A stretch of 64,000 nt of DNA from Lasiosphaeria ovina. Its lineage: Eukaryota; Ascomycota; Sordariomycetes; Sordariales; Lasiosphaeriaceae. Where the stretch lies: the NCBI GenBank assembly GCA_033439765.1, contig JAULSN010000013.1:186001-250000 (forward strand). The letters are read 5' to 3'. Position numbers and translations under genes: made by a program. Below the pieces are notes generated by a model that saw only the letters and a program-made list of their open reading frames with translations, was not told the DNA's origin and did not search any database. Of this stretch, positions 34,962 through 48,279 are shown piece by piece (position 1 is the stretch's first letter; every line of letters begins with the position of its first letter).

Positions 34962-37881
34962 CTGGAATGATCAGACCTATTTTGTCGCTGGCTGTGTGGG
35001 TGGGTGGCAGCGATGATAGCTTTCGAGGGATAACGCGCTGCTGCCAAGCACAACCGCCCAGAGTTTACAGGACCAGCGGGCTCAAATATTGTCCGAGCCG
35101 TGGACGTCTGTTCTAGGTGAAATGGGCCGACGAGTCTAGGGCAACGACTTGGCCTCCATGCGCCAACGCATGGTCCGCGTGTTGGCAGAGAATGGGCGGC
35201 CAACGCGCCAACATGACTGGTCGATACGCGCCAACATGACTGGGTCGATAATTTGGTCGCAGCTGCTCCTCAGTGGGATCAGAGCAGGGGCATATGCACT
35301 ATGCAGCCCTAGAATAGACGAGGCTCCAGTACTTTACCTGCGTAATAATCCTTCTCGGACCCACTGCCAAAAGAGGGGTGGGCCGGTGACTGGATTGATA
35401 ACATATGATACTGAGGCCTCTGGATAAGTGTACCAGGCAAGCATCAGTATGCGTCTTGGTGTAGGAGACCAGAGTCTGGCGCGGGTTTCGGTACCCCGTC
35501 GGCGCCTGCGGACCCGAGCCGCCGGACGACGTAGTCTCGTCACTCGCCTGTCGAATACGCACGCGGCTGTCACCTCAGATGCGTGGCAGCCAGGGTGCCG
35601 GGTCGCTTAAGCGCGTGTTGACCCCTAGCTTACATAGTATATCCCTGAACGGACCAACAAGGCCTGTCGTGTTCTAGAAACCTTGATTCGGATATGCCGG
35701 TGACTTGGTAGCGACGGGACACGCGGGCTGGATTGGAGGCGGTGTACCGAGAGTCTAGGAGGCGTGCATCGGCTGGTTACCGCTGGTATCATGCTTATCG
35801 ACACCCACAGAGGGAGGCCAAAGAAGCCGGCAAGAGGTCAACGCCCAACGTTGAAGCTGCCACGCCGCCGAGTATGTCCCATGCTGCATGCAATGCTGTG
35901 ATAGGTTTGTATATATTCGGACTTAACCAGCGAGCGCGGGGGTGCGAGTGCGATGCATGGCGCTTGGCGCTTGGCAAGGTAAGGGCTATCCTATTCTTGA
36001 TTCCACACCGGCCGCATCGATCACGGCGCATCTTTGTCACTTTCTTGGCCATACGAATGTTATCAATACCAAACAAGCCTCGACGGACCGAAACCGTGGG
36101 GTCCCGTTTGTGAACCTAATCTTTATTCCTTTCCGCTTGGGACCGGCACCGTATTATCAGCCGGCAAGTTGCCGGGAGTGATTCCCCAATCCCTGCGGAC
36201 TGCCCGCATTGGCCCTCGGTCTTCATCGGACTATTACTATGAAAGCATATGCAGTCGTGGTGGGGGGCTTCCAAGTCTGTGGCGGCTTGCGAAGCCCGTC
36301 GCTAAGAGTAACCTCCGTAGGAGAGGATTCCTGCCGTGCTGTGCCGCCGTCTTGCTGTTCGGCCCCGCGAGTTAAGCAAGTACAGTACTTTTACAACCAG
36401 CGGTTGTGTTCAGTGGGTTGGAAGTGCATCCATGCGCTCGCCAGCATGGCCCCAGCGCAATTGAAGTCACATAAGTTCTCGAATCAGAATAACGCACAAA
36501 GCAGCCCAAACAAGAGTTGTTCGTATTGCTTGATGTAAGGACGAGGGAAAGGCTGGGTTCATTGTAGGGTTGGGGACCTGTCTTGATCCTGGGGGAAAAG
36601 CGGTCAAATACAGTGTCTGTGCCGCCCTGCTCGAAATCAAGCCGGCAACAACTCTGGGCGGGGTTAACATTTCCGAGACCAGGTGGTGTCGGGCAAACGG
36701 GAGAGCTAACTGGGGTCCGCACCTTAAGTTCATGGATTTGACGCCATATTCCGCCTCGAGGCCCAAGACGTCACCAGGTAGGCAAGGTAGCACTTTAGTA
36801 CTCCCGGCTAGTTCTTACCGTATTATAGCCTGCCTGCCTACTTTGGGAAGATACACTCTGGCCCCTGGATGATTGTCAGCGTAGTTCTTTACTCCGTAAG
36901 GCTTGGCACGATGCACATGAGGAGCGCGCGGCGACATAGCCATAATAAAGACAAACTTGGAAATAGATACTACGAGAACGACCTTTCGCACTGTGCCCTT
37001 CTCGTCCGTACCTTCTCACTCGTGCGGCAGGATCTTTCCTGTGAGGCAATTACCTAGCCAATCAACAGGAGCAGCCCGGCTCACTCAACCAACCTGTGTG
37101 CATTGTATGGCCCAGTCTAGGGCCTGATTGTAAGCATTACCGGGTGCTTTGTGGATCCTTCGTTTTGCACCCTCTCGGCTGTGGGCTGTGCAGGAGGGAG
37201 GGGCGTTTGGGAGGGGCGTTAGCGCTACTTGTCTTGTCCTCTTTCCTGTCCGCTACCTTTTGCGCAGGGTTGAAGCCAAAGCTAAATTCCCAATTGGCTG
37301 CAATCCCCGTCTGACGCATAATCCTTCAAAAATGTGGTTTGACGCAGCCAAGGGGATGCCGGGGAATTTGGGTTAATCCAAATCGCTGATCCTCGAATCC
37401 TCCTGTCAACCAATATACATTGCTGCAACCTGGCCGATGCATTGGGCCCACCTCCCGGTTGTTGGTTCTGCTCCCTCCACTTGAGGTTGCAACGACCTGC
37501 CGAGCATGCAGGTGAACCTTGTACTCCCTTCCGCGAGACACTAGTTAGTCTTGGGAGCCCTCATGCGGCTGCGCGGCCAAAATAATGATTTGATTGCACA
37601 GGCGAGGAGGGTGCTTTTGGTATCTACCGATGGTGAATTGTGGGCGTGGGAAGAGTGGAAGTGGAACCGTGTATAAATTGAATTCGGACAACTGTAACAT
37701 AGCGGCGGTGGCAGGGTGTTGGGACAGTTGGGTTGCGACTTCCCAGCATCAATCAACCTATTCTGTCTCGTCTTCCATTACTCGTCCAGACAGTTGTAAC
37801 CAAAGTGACACCACTATTTTCTCGACACTCCTTGACGCGAACCTACAAGTGAACTTGATTAGCTGCTAGTTAAGGGCCAAG
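34962..37881. other. Divergent intergenic region between hydrolase and polyketide synthase
   Basis: 2.9 kb with only short, unconvincing frames on both strands. Being head-to-head it should hold both promoters. No transcription-factor or tailoring gene fits here. Confidence 0.5.
37672..37678 (+). promoter_or_regulatory. TATA-like box for the polyketide synthase
   Basis: TATAAAT, 204 bases upstream of the synthase ATG, followed by pyrimidine-rich leader sequence (for example TTCTGTCTCGTCTTCC) as expected near a fungal start site. Position fits but is not decisive. Confidence 0.35.
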
Positions 37882-40800
37882 ATGCCGTCGGCTAACGACT
37901 CAATGCCTATCGCCATTGTGGGCATTGCCTGCCGCTTCCCCGGCGATGCCTCAAACCCGGAGAGGTTCTGGGACATGCTCGCTGCCGGAAAGAACGCACT
38001 CTCGGAAGTGCCCAAGGACCGCTTCAACATTGATGCGTTCTACCACCCCAACCCCGAGCGGCACGGTGCTTTCAACACGCGCAGCGGCAACTTCATGAAG
38101 AGCGATGTTATCGGCTTTGACGCCCCCTTCTTCTCCATCACGGCCAAGGAGGCACATGCCATGGATCCTCAGCAGCGGATTGCGCTGGAGCTGACTTATG
38201 AGGGATTGGAGAACGGTGAGTAGGCCTTGAGGTAGAGGGCTCAATCGCTGACAGATTTATGTGTGTGCAGCTGGAATAAGAATCCAAGACGTTGCCGGCT
38301 CGGACACGGGCTGCTACATGGCGTGCTTTGCCCATGATTACTTGCGCCTGAGGTCTCATGATCCCGAAGACTTTCCGTGAGGCTGCCTCTTTCTCGCTCA
38401 AGTGCCAAATGAAACGAGCAAAGGAGAAGAACGACACTAACCAACACCACAGCCTCTACGAGGGAACGGGCAACGGCCAGCCCCTCCTCGCGAACCGCGT
38501 GTCGTGGTATTTCGACCTCAAGGGCCCCAGTCTCGCGCTCGACACGGCGTGCTCGTCCTCACTGGTGGCGCTGCACCTGGCCTGCCAGAGCATCCGCAGC
38601 GGCGAGACCACGTCGGTATGTGAAACCCACGTGACACTTATCTCTGTCCTAACATTTATTGGCAGGCCATTGTTGGCGGCGCCAACATTGTTTTCATGCC
38701 CGAGCTGGCCATGGCGCTGAGCTCGCTGCACTTCCTCAGCCCCGACGCGCGGTCAAAGGCGTTTGACGCTAGCGCCAACGGCTATGCTCGCGGCGAGGGC
38801 GCTGCCGTGGTCGTGCTCAAGTCGCTGGACGCCGCCTTGCGGGATGGGAATGTCATCCGCGCCGTGATCCGCGGCACGGGAGTGAACCAGGATGGGCGGA
38901 CGCCAGGCATCACGGTCCCTTCGGCCAGGTCTCAAGAAGAGCTGATCCGCAGTACGTACGCCTCTGCCGGGCTCGACTTTAGGGACACGCAGTACTTTGA
39001 AGCCCACGGAACAGGCACGCCCGTCGGCGATCCGCTCGAGTGCAGTGCAATTGGCGCGACCTTTGGCCAGTCCCGGACGCCGGAGCAGCCGACAATCCTC
39101 GTCGGGTCTGTGAAAACAAACATCGGCCACCTTGAAGCCGCGGCGGGCCTGGCCGGGCTCATCAAGGCCGTGTATTGCGTCGAGAAGGGCCAGGTCCCTG
39201 CCAACCTGTGGTTTGAGAAGCCGAATCCGCGCATCGACATGGAGGCCTGGAAGCTCAAGGTAAGCTGGGAATGAAGCCTACTCACGAGTCACGGCTTCGG
39301 TGCTGAAAACCCTAGATCCCCACGCAACTGGTCCCGTGGCCTACCAAAGGACTGCGCAGGGCAAGCATCAACTCGTTTGGATACGGCGGCACCAACGGCC
39401 ATTGCATTATCGACGACGCGTACCACTACCTCAAGGCGCAAGGGCTGCGCGGGGCTCACAGCACCGTAGTTCCAAAGGCAGCCAGAGCCGCACACAGCGT
39501 TGACAATAGCGGTGCCGTGCTAGAAACAAAGGTCTCAGACTCCAAGCCTATAGCAATTCAAGTAGCCGAGATCGAGAACGGCTCCGAGACATCAGACGCG
39601 CTCTCCACATCCCCGTCGGCCAGCAGCGAGAGCGACGAGACCCCCGAGTCCGTCGTGCTGCAGGTGCAGAGTATCCTATCCATGTACGACATCAACAGGG
39701 AGGAGAAGCCAGTAACCACACAAACAGCTACAGCCACAGCGACAAAAAACAGCGAAGCACTGGCAATCAGCACCCCGTACCCGCGCCTGCTGGTCTGGTC
39801 CTCGCACGAGCAAAAAGGCACCGACAAGCGCGCCGCCGCGCTCGCAGCCTACCTCGACTCGCACGCCACCGCCAACGAGGAAGACGAACAGGCACTGCTA
39901 GACCGGCTGGCGTTCACGCTGTCCAACAAGCGCAGCCAGTTCCAGTGGCGGTCGTTCGCCGTGGCGTCCAGCGTGGCCGCAGCGCGCGCCGCCCTGGCCA
40001 AGCCGCGCAAGCCCGTCCGCGGCTCGTCCGACGCCCCGCCCGTGCTCGGCTTTGTGTTTACCGGCCAGGGCGCCCAGTGGTACGCCATGGGCCGCGAGCT
40101 GCTGGCGTATACCGTGTACCGTGAGAGTGTTGAGGCCGCGGCGAAGCATATCAAGGCGCTGGGCGCGGAGTGGGATCTGGTTGGTGAGTTCTTCTTCCTG
40201 TTTCTTTCCTCCTCGTGTTTACTTACCGCGAGAAGTCTCGGCTGTGTTGGGCTACCGTACCCATGTCCGATTCTAGGATGTGTTGTGCTAATCCTGGCCC
40301 GTATCATGTGTAGACGAACTGATGGCAGACAAGGCGTCGTCGCGCGTTGACGAGCCAACCATCAGCCAGCCCGCGTGCACCGCGCTGCAAGTAGCGCTGG
40401 TGGACCTTCTCGCCAGCTGGAATATCCGCCCGTCGGTGGTGACTGGGCACTCGAGCGGCGAAATTGCAGTAGGCCAACCCCTATTCTACCCCTTTTCCCA
40501 GAGATAATACGAGCACCAGCACTGACACACATCCCAGGCGGCGTACGCCAAAGGCGCCATATCCCGCCAAGATGCCTGGATGATCGCATTCCACCGCGGG
40601 CGGCTGTCGGCCGCTATCACACAGGAGGGCGCCATGCTGGCAGTCGGCCTGGGCGACGACGAGGCGCGCGACCGCATCAAACAGATCCAGGACGGCACGG
40701 GGCCAGACGGCAGGGGCCATATAGTCGTGGCGTGCATCAACAGCCCGTCTAGCGTGACCGTGTCGGGCGACGTCGGGCTGATCGCCAAGCTCCAGGCCGC

Positions 40801-43800
40801 GCTGGACGCGGACAAGGTGTTCAACCGCCGGCTGGCCGTGCAGCGCGCCTACCACTCGCCGCACATGGCGAGCATCGCCGACGCGTACCTGGCCGCCATG
40901 CAGGGGCTGACGCTGCACGCACCAGACACGAACAACCCGCCAGCAGTGGCCATGTTCTCGTCCGTCACAGGCGCACTCGTCGACACAGCCACCCTCGCCA
41001 CGCCGGCGTACTGGGTGTCGAACCTAGTCAGCCCGGTGCAGTTCAGCGGCGCGCTGCAGGCGGCACTGGACCACACGCCCGGCGGGGGCAAACGACGGAC
41101 GACGACAGCACGCAAAGCCGGGCGCGTCGACGCGCTCGTCGAGATTGGCCCGCACGCCGGCCTGCAGGGCCCCATCAAGCAGATCCTGGCTGCGCGGGCG
41201 GCTGGCAAGGCGGCCGTAGTGCCGTACGTGTCGGTGCTGCTGCGCAACAGCGACGCGCGGCACACGGCGCTCGAGGCGCTCGGCGCGCTGGTGCAGCAGG
41301 GGTACAGTGGTGCGGACGTGGCGCGGGCGAACCGGCCATCAGCCAAGGAAGGGCAGGAGGTCGACATGCTGACGGACATGGCGCCGGTGGCGTGGAGCCG
41401 CAGCACGCGGTACTGGCACGAGGCGCCCGCCACAAAAGCGTTCCGGTTCCGCGCGCGGCCGCGCCACGACCTGCTGGGGGCGCGCAGCGAGTTCTCGAGC
41501 GACGCCGAGCCCAGCTGGCGCAACTACCTGCGCGTGGCCGAGCTGCCGTGGCTCGACGACCACCAGGTGCAGGCGTCGCTGCTGTACCCGTTCGCGGGCA
41601 TGCTGGTCATGGCGGTCGAGGCGGCGCGGCAGGTCGCCGAGGACCAGAACCCCGAGGGCGGCCGCGAGATCGAGGGCTTCCGCCTGCGGCACATCTCGGC
41701 CGGTGCGGCGCTGGTGATTCCGCACGACGGTGCTGGTGGGAGGGAGGGGTCCATCGAGACCAAGCTGCAGCTGCGGCCGTGGCGGGCGGGGTCCAAGACG
41801 CTCGACTTTGCGTGGCACGAGTTCACTATTGCTTGCCGCAATGCCGAGGGCAGCTGGACGCAGAACTGTGCCGGCCTTGTGGCTGTCCAGTACCGCGCCG
41901 CGGCCAGCTCTGTGTTTGTCGACGAGACGGCGGCTGACATGGCCCGCCACCGCGCCGAGTACGAGCGGCTTGTCGACGCGAAGCTGCCGGATGTGCCGAT
42001 CAGGGAGTTTTATGCTTTTGTGGGTTTCCCTGCATTCTGTGTTCTCCCCTAATCTCTCGTGATCTGTGATGCATGTAATTAACACGGAACAACAACAACA
42101 GCTCGACAAGCTGGGCGTGCAGCTCGGCCCGTCGTTCCAGACGCTCAGCCGCGTCGGGTCGGGCCACTACGAGGCGCACTGCGAGCTGACCGTGTCGGAC
42201 ACAGCAGCGCTGATGCCCGAGAACTACGAGCACGAGCACGTCATCCACCCGGCGACGCTCGACGGCGTGGTGCAGATGGCCGCGCTCGCCGCAACAGCGG
42301 GCGGCCTGACGGTCGACCGCGCCAAGATCCCGCGCTTCATCGACAGCGTGTACGTGTCGGCGCGCGTCGCCAGCAAGAAGCCCGGCGACACCATGGTCGG
42401 CTACGCGCGGTCCAAGCCGCAGGGCCACCACGAGTTCGTCGGCACGGCCGTCGTGTCCGACGCAGCCTGGAGCGAGCCGCTGATCGTCATTGAGGGCTGC
42501 CGCACCGTCGCGCTCGAGAGCCTCGACGGCGAGCAGCAGCAGCAGCAGCAAGACACGGCAGTCGAGAACCTGACCAAGATGGGCGCGCGCCACCGCTGGG
42601 ACGTCGACGTCGAGCTGACGGCCCCCGCCGCCGTTGCCTCGCAGCTTCTGCGCACCGTCGAGAACATCCCCGACGCCGCGCCAGAAACTGTCCGCGACCT
42701 CGAGCACGCTAGCTTCATCATCTGCAAGCGCGCCACGCAGACGCTCACCGCCGCTGCCCGCGACAGCCTCGCCCCGCACCACAAGCTGCTCGTCGCCTTC
42801 ATGGAGCAGCAGGTCGCGCGCGCCGGGCGGCACGAGCTCGACTGCCAGCCGCAGCCGGACTCTCGCGACAGCAGGGACTGGCTGACATGCTCCGCTAGCG
42901 ACGACGACGCGGTGCTGGCGCGGGTCGGCAGTGCGTCGGTCGACGGGCAGCTGCTGGCGCGCGTGGCGGCGCACCTTCCCGGCATCCTCGCGGGCCGCGT
43001 CGAGCCGCTGCAGGTGCTGCGCGAGGACGGGCTGCTGACGGCGTACTACCGGCGGGCGCTGGGCACGGCGCGCATCCAGAGCGTGCTGGGCGCGTACGCG
43101 CGGCTGCTGGCCCACAAGCGGCCGCTGCGTGTGCTCGAGGTCGGCGCCGGGACTGGTGGGACTACTGCTGTGGTGTTGGCTGCGCTGGGGAGGACGGCGG
43201 GTGAGGCGGGGAATAGGTTGGTTGAGTATGTGTTTACTGATGTCAGCAGCGGGTTCTTCGAGGCCGCGGCGGCCGAGTTTGAGGAGTGGGCGCCGTTTCT
43301 CGACTTTCGAGTCTTGGACATTGAGAAGGATCCCGCGGCGCAGGGGTTTGCGGTGGGCGGGTATGACTTGGTCGTGGCGAGCAACGTGCTGCATGCCACG
43401 AGCCGACTGGCCGACACATTGAAGCACTGCCGCGCACTGCTGAGGCCGTGAGTTCCCTGACATGTTGACCCCTGATTTGTTGACTCCTGACATGTGTGTA
43501 TGACACAAAGCTGACAGTGACAACCAGCGGCGGCGTGCTTATGCTCGAGGAGATCACGTCCTCTCTGGCGCGCGTTCCCATGGTCGTCGGGTCGCTGCCG
43601 GGGTGGTGGAGCGGTAGGTGCATCGTGGCTGATAATCAGTAGACGGGAAGAATAAGACTGACAGGACACAGGAGAAAACGACGGCCGAAAGGGGGGCCCG
43701 CTGATCTCGGAGGCGCGGTGGGACGAGCAGCTCCGCGCGCAGGGCTTCGGGGGCATCGACCTGTGTTTCCGCGACACGGCCGCTGCACCGTCGTTGAAGT

Positions 43801-46800
43801 CGCTCATGCTGGCCGTGGCTGCGCCCGCACCGGCCCTGCCCCCTCTGCCGCGCCACGTCGTCGTCGTCAAGTGCAACACCGCCGACAGCGCCGTCAACAG
43901 CCTCGTAGCTCAAATCTCGCACGCCCTGCAGGCCCAAGCCGGCGACAACACCGTCGCCGTCCAGGAACTCACCCTCGCTGAGGCCGCGACGGCCAAATTC
44001 GCAGGGAAAGCGTGTATCGTGGCTCTCGAGGCGCATACGCCGTTTATAGCGCACCTCGCCGCCGAAGACGACTTCAACGCCATCAAGCACGTGGTCCTCA
44101 CGGCGGGCAGCACGCTGTGGCTGACGCGCGGGGGGGCCGTCGACGCCCCGACTCCCGAGGCCAACGTCATGGTCGGGCTGGCGCGGACGATCCGCGGCGA
44201 GAACCCAAGCGTGCGCATCGCCACGCTGGACCTCGACCCTGCCACCGAATCCGAATCCACTGCCACAGCCATCGCCCGCGTCTTCCGCGCCGCCGACGCC
44301 GCCGCCAACACCGAGTTCGAGTTCGCTCTCCGCGCCGGCCACGTGCTAGTTCCGCGCCTGCACAGCGACCCAGAGCTGAGCAGCCTATTCGCGAAGCCCT
44401 CTGTCGTTTCACCCACTCCCAATAACGACGGCACCACCACCAACCCGCCGGTCCACAAACAACCCACGATCAAACTCCTCCCCCTGAGCCCGTCTCCGCC
44501 TGCTGACCCCCCGCTGTCCCTCGCGCTCGACATCGCCACGCCAGGGATGCTCAACACCCTGCACTTTACGCCCGACACCTCCCCGTCCACACCCCTATCA
44601 CCGCACGACGTCGAGATGCGCGTGCAGGCCGTCCCGCTGAACTTCCACGACGTGATGTTCGCCATGGGCCACGCCGACACGTCCATGGCGGGCGACGACG
44701 ACGGGCTCGGCGTCGAGTGTGCGGGCACCGTCTCGCGCGTCGGCAGTGCCGTGAAACGCTTCGTGCCGGGCGACAGGGTCGTCACGTGCCGAATTGGCTG
44801 CTGGCGGACATTCGCTAGGCAGCACGAGGATGCTGTGCAGAAGGTGCCTGATGGGATGGGGTGGGCGGAGGCGGCGAGTTTTGCGTCGGTGTATTGTGCT
44901 GCGCTGTATTCCCTGGTGGACGTCGCGCGGTTACAGCGCGGGGAGACGGTGTTGGTGCATGCGGCGGCGGGCGGGTTCGGGCAGGCGGCTGTGGTGGTGG
45001 CGAGGGACTTGCTGGGCGCCGGGGAGGTGTTTGTGTCGGTGGGCAGTGAGAGGAAGAAGAGGTTTGTAGTGGAGGTGCTAGGGGTTAAGGAGGAGAACGT
45101 GTTGAATAGTAGAGACGCGGGGAGTTTCGTGGCGGGGATCAAGAGGTTGACGGGCGGGAGGGGGGTCGATGTGGTGCTCAACTCGCTTGCGGGCGAGGCG
45201 CTGAGGGAGTCGTGGGCGTGTCTGGCGCCGTTTGGCAGGTTTGTCGAGCTGGGGAAGAAGGATATGTGTGAGTCTGTCCTTGTTGTTCTCCCCTTGTTCA
45301 CTTTCCTTCCCCTGCCCTTTGCCTAAGCCAATTTCTTTCGTCCCGTCAAATCTGCAACGCAGCTAACACCCCCCAGTCGGCAACAGCGGCCTCGACATGG
45401 CGCCCTTCCTGCACAACACGACCTTTGCCGGCGTCAACATGGGCGCCGTCTTCAACCACAACATCCCCCTGGCTGCCCGCCTGCTGGCTGACGTCATGCG
45501 CTACCACGCCCAGGGCGTCGTCCAGCCGCTGTGCCCGCTGACCGTCATGAGCTTCGCCCAGATCGAAGAGGCCTTCCGTACCATGCAGGCCGGCAAGCAC
45601 ATTGGCAAGCTGGTGCTGGTCCCGCACGACGACGACCTCGTGCCGGTGCGTGTTGCTCTCACGTGTACTCCTAACCAGTTTAGTTCTGACCTGGTACAGA
45701 TGATCCCGCCGCCGCCGCGCCCCAAGCCGGCGCTGGCCCTGCGTCCCGACGCGACGTATCTCCTCCCTGGCGGGCTGGGGGGTTTGGGCCGCTCGCTTGC
45801 CTCGTGGATGGCGACCCGGGGAGCGCGCCACCTCGTCTTCACCTCGCGGTCCGGCGCCCAGTCGACCGAAGCGCAGGCGCTGCTGAAGGCCCTGGCCGAG
45901 GAAGGCGTCAAGGCCAAGGCGTTTGCCTGCGACATTGGCGATGCGGCCGAGCTCAGGCGCGTACTCGCTGATGTCGAGAGTACCGGGTTCCCAGCCATCG
46001 CGGGCGCCGTGACGTTTGCGATGCAGATTCAGGTGCGTCTTTTTTTTTCTTCATTTCAGTCATTTCGTCCCTCGACTGCGGTGGCTGTGTTTGCATATTC
46101 AAGAGACCAGGGGAAAGCAGAGGAAAAGGGTATGAACCGTGCTAATCAACATTGTTAGGACGTCTTCTTCGAAAACATGACCATCCAAGACTTCCGAGCG
46201 GCAGTCCGTCCCAAAGTCGAAATCACGCATAACCTGGACGCGCTTCTCCCCAAAGACCTCGACTTTTTCATCTGCATGTCGTCCGTCGCCGGCGTCGTCG
46301 GTTCGCGTGGACAAGGCAACTACAACGCCGGTGCGTGTTTTTCTTTCTGCGCCCCTTATTGCTATGCTGACCGCCACAGGCAACACATACCAAGACGCCA
46401 TGGCGCGCCGGCGCCGCGCGCAGGGCCTCAACGCCACGAGCATCTGCCTCGGCATCGTGCAGGACGTGGGCTTCGCCGCCGACAAGGGCGTCGTCGAGCA
46501 GCACCGCTACCTGGACAAGGGCGCCGCCATCTACCTGACCGAGGCCGACGTGCTCACCGCCATCGAGGCCGCCATGGCCCCATCCCCACCAACAATCGAC
46601 GACGCCGAGGCCGTGCTCGGCCTCGCCACGGGCGGCCTGCTGCAGGCTGGCAACCACGAGGAGCCGTACTGGTTCCCCGAGGCGCGGTTCGCGCCCGTGC
46701 GCGTCTACGACACGCAGGCCCAGCAGGCCAAGAGCTACTACCAGCACCTCGGCGGGTCGGCGGGCGGCAGCGGCGGGCGCGGGGCCACGGGCGAGGAGAC

Positions 46801-47113
46801 GCGCGCGGCGCTGGCGGCGGCTGCGAGCGCCGACGAGGCCGCTGCCGTGGCGCTGGCGGCCCTGACGCGCAAGCTGGCGCGCGCCATGATGATGGACGAG
46901 GCCGACCTCGACCCCGAGAGCCCCGCCAACTCGTACGGCATTGATAGTCTGGTGGCTGTCGAGATCCGCGCGTGGGTGTTCAAGGAGCTGCGCAGCGAGG
47001 TATCGGTGTTCGAGATTTTGAGCAACGCGTCGCTGGCGTCGCTGGCTGCCATTGTGGCTGCGAGGTCGTCGGTTGTGAGGGCAGGCATCGCGGCCAAAGG
47101 AGAGGACGAGTAG
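37882..47113 (+). CDS. Highly reducing type I polyketide synthase (KS-AT-DH-MT-ER-KR-ACP)
   Basis: Fourteen exons give 2745 residues. Introns: 38216-38270, 38377-38452, 38616-38665, 39260-39315, 40184-40313, 40469-40537, 42020-42101, 43448-43527, 43614-43671, 45268-45376, 45646-45699, 46033-46158, 46331-46379; all are GT-AG and most have CTNAC branches. KS has Cys180 (DTACSSS), His315 (HGTGTP) and His356 (NIGHLEA). AT has Ser735 (GHSSGEIA). DH has His1082 ([11 protein letters not shown]) and Asp1288 (LDGVVQ). The C-methyltransferase has [11 protein letters not shown] near 1578. ER has GGFGQAA near 2145, KR has GGLGGLG (2357-2363) with Ser2485 and Tyr2499, and ACP has Ser2691 (GIDSL). All catalytic residues are present, so a reduced, C-methylated chain is expected. 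There is no TE, reductase or condensation domain. A long low-complexity linker separates KS and AT. Product unknown. Confidence 0.95.
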
Positions 47114-48279
47114 CGTTGGGTGGAACTGAGAGTTATTTTTTTTTTTCCAAATAAATAATTGGGTATAGAAAGGCGACTTGACTAAGACAGCACAATCAAG
47201 AGAGGAGGTCAATGTAAGAGGCTGCATGGTACCAGGCAGTGTTGACTGGGGCGTTTTCCTCGCCTTTGAACGCTTGGTTATGCCTCCTCTTATCACTCCA
47301 GCTATAGCCTTTTGAGCCCGCGTGCCCGTCTTCCGACTGGTGCGCCCACGTCGTGAAGCAGTGCCTTGTTGTCGTGAGGGCTCTGGCACAGGTGCCTCGG
47401 CTAACTCGGCCGCTATAAGCACCCCGGCCCGGCCGCGTCTTCCACGCCCGCCTCGTGTGCCGCCGCCTCGCCCGCGTGTGTTCTGTTCAAGAGGCTCACG
47501 AGCCTGCTCAGCCGCATCGCGTCCGTCTTCCCTGGCCAGGTGAACGCCCTCCCGCTGCAGTATTACAGCGAATTGACGTAGTTGGTGCGCGCGGTCGTGC
47601 TGGCGTGCAGTTGGTGATGGCTTCAATTCGTGCGCAAGCGGCTTGGTGTGCGCGCGGCTGTATGTGCACGTGCGTTATCTGACTCGCAGGCGTTTTTAGG
47701 TATCGAAGAACCAACTGAGCCATTCCCCGCTGATTATGTTGGCTGCCGGAAGCCCTCCCTAAATTACACCCTTCAGTATTATTAATCATGCAGGTCAGGC
47801 AGCCAATACTAGAAAAGTGGGGAGTAGGGCAGGTCAGGGTCGGGGGTTGGGCATGTCAACCGCGGACTGCCCCGGAATTGCCAAAGTATTACGCAAAACT
47901 GACCGCCCAATTGCCCCTCATTGTGGCAGTGCATGGCTGTGGCTGTACTGAATCCGCCCGAGAGCCCAAGACTTCAAACCAGGCATCCTCTCCTCTGGCC
48001 TTTTCCCTTCTCTGTGCCTCAGCAGCGACGTTTGCCCTGCAGATGACCTTGGTGATTTGAATAATCTCCCATTTCACGGCTTACGGGGCCGCTAGAGTCA
48101 TTCTCTCCTCGACCGCGGCGAGTGCCAAACAGGCAACGAACGCTTCGTCGCTCTCCCTGCCGACTCAAACCCTCCTGCCAACTCGAAACTTCCTGCCAAC
48201 TCGAGCCTCCTTCCTTCTCCCAACCCCCGAATGTTCCTATCCCCGCGACAAGATTGAAACAAATCGGATCGTCGGGAAG
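47114..48279. other. Intergenic
   Basis: 3' flank of the synthase. A plus-strand frame ending near 47578 (LFKRLTSLLSRIASVFPGQ) looks codon-biased but has a stop upstream and no known family; it may be a gene remnant. The rest is the leader of the STAND gene. Confidence 0.4.
48153..48208 (+). repeat. ~18-bp tandem repeat, three diverging copies
   Basis: The core CCTGCCAACTCGA recurs: exact 14-bp copies TCCTGCCAACTCGA at 48173-48186 and 48191-48204, and a diverged CCTGCCGACTCAA before them. Lies about 75-125 bases upstream of the STAND gene start. Confidence 0.75.

Noticed and set aside
2104..47113. Inclusion of the FAD oxidoreductase in the polyketide cluster
   Set aside because: It is 35 kb away with HET genes, transposon relics and long gene-free DNA between.
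47322..47682. Possible extra cluster gene just after the synthase
   Set aside because: Frames are short, interrupted and without a family match; recorded only as a possible remnant.
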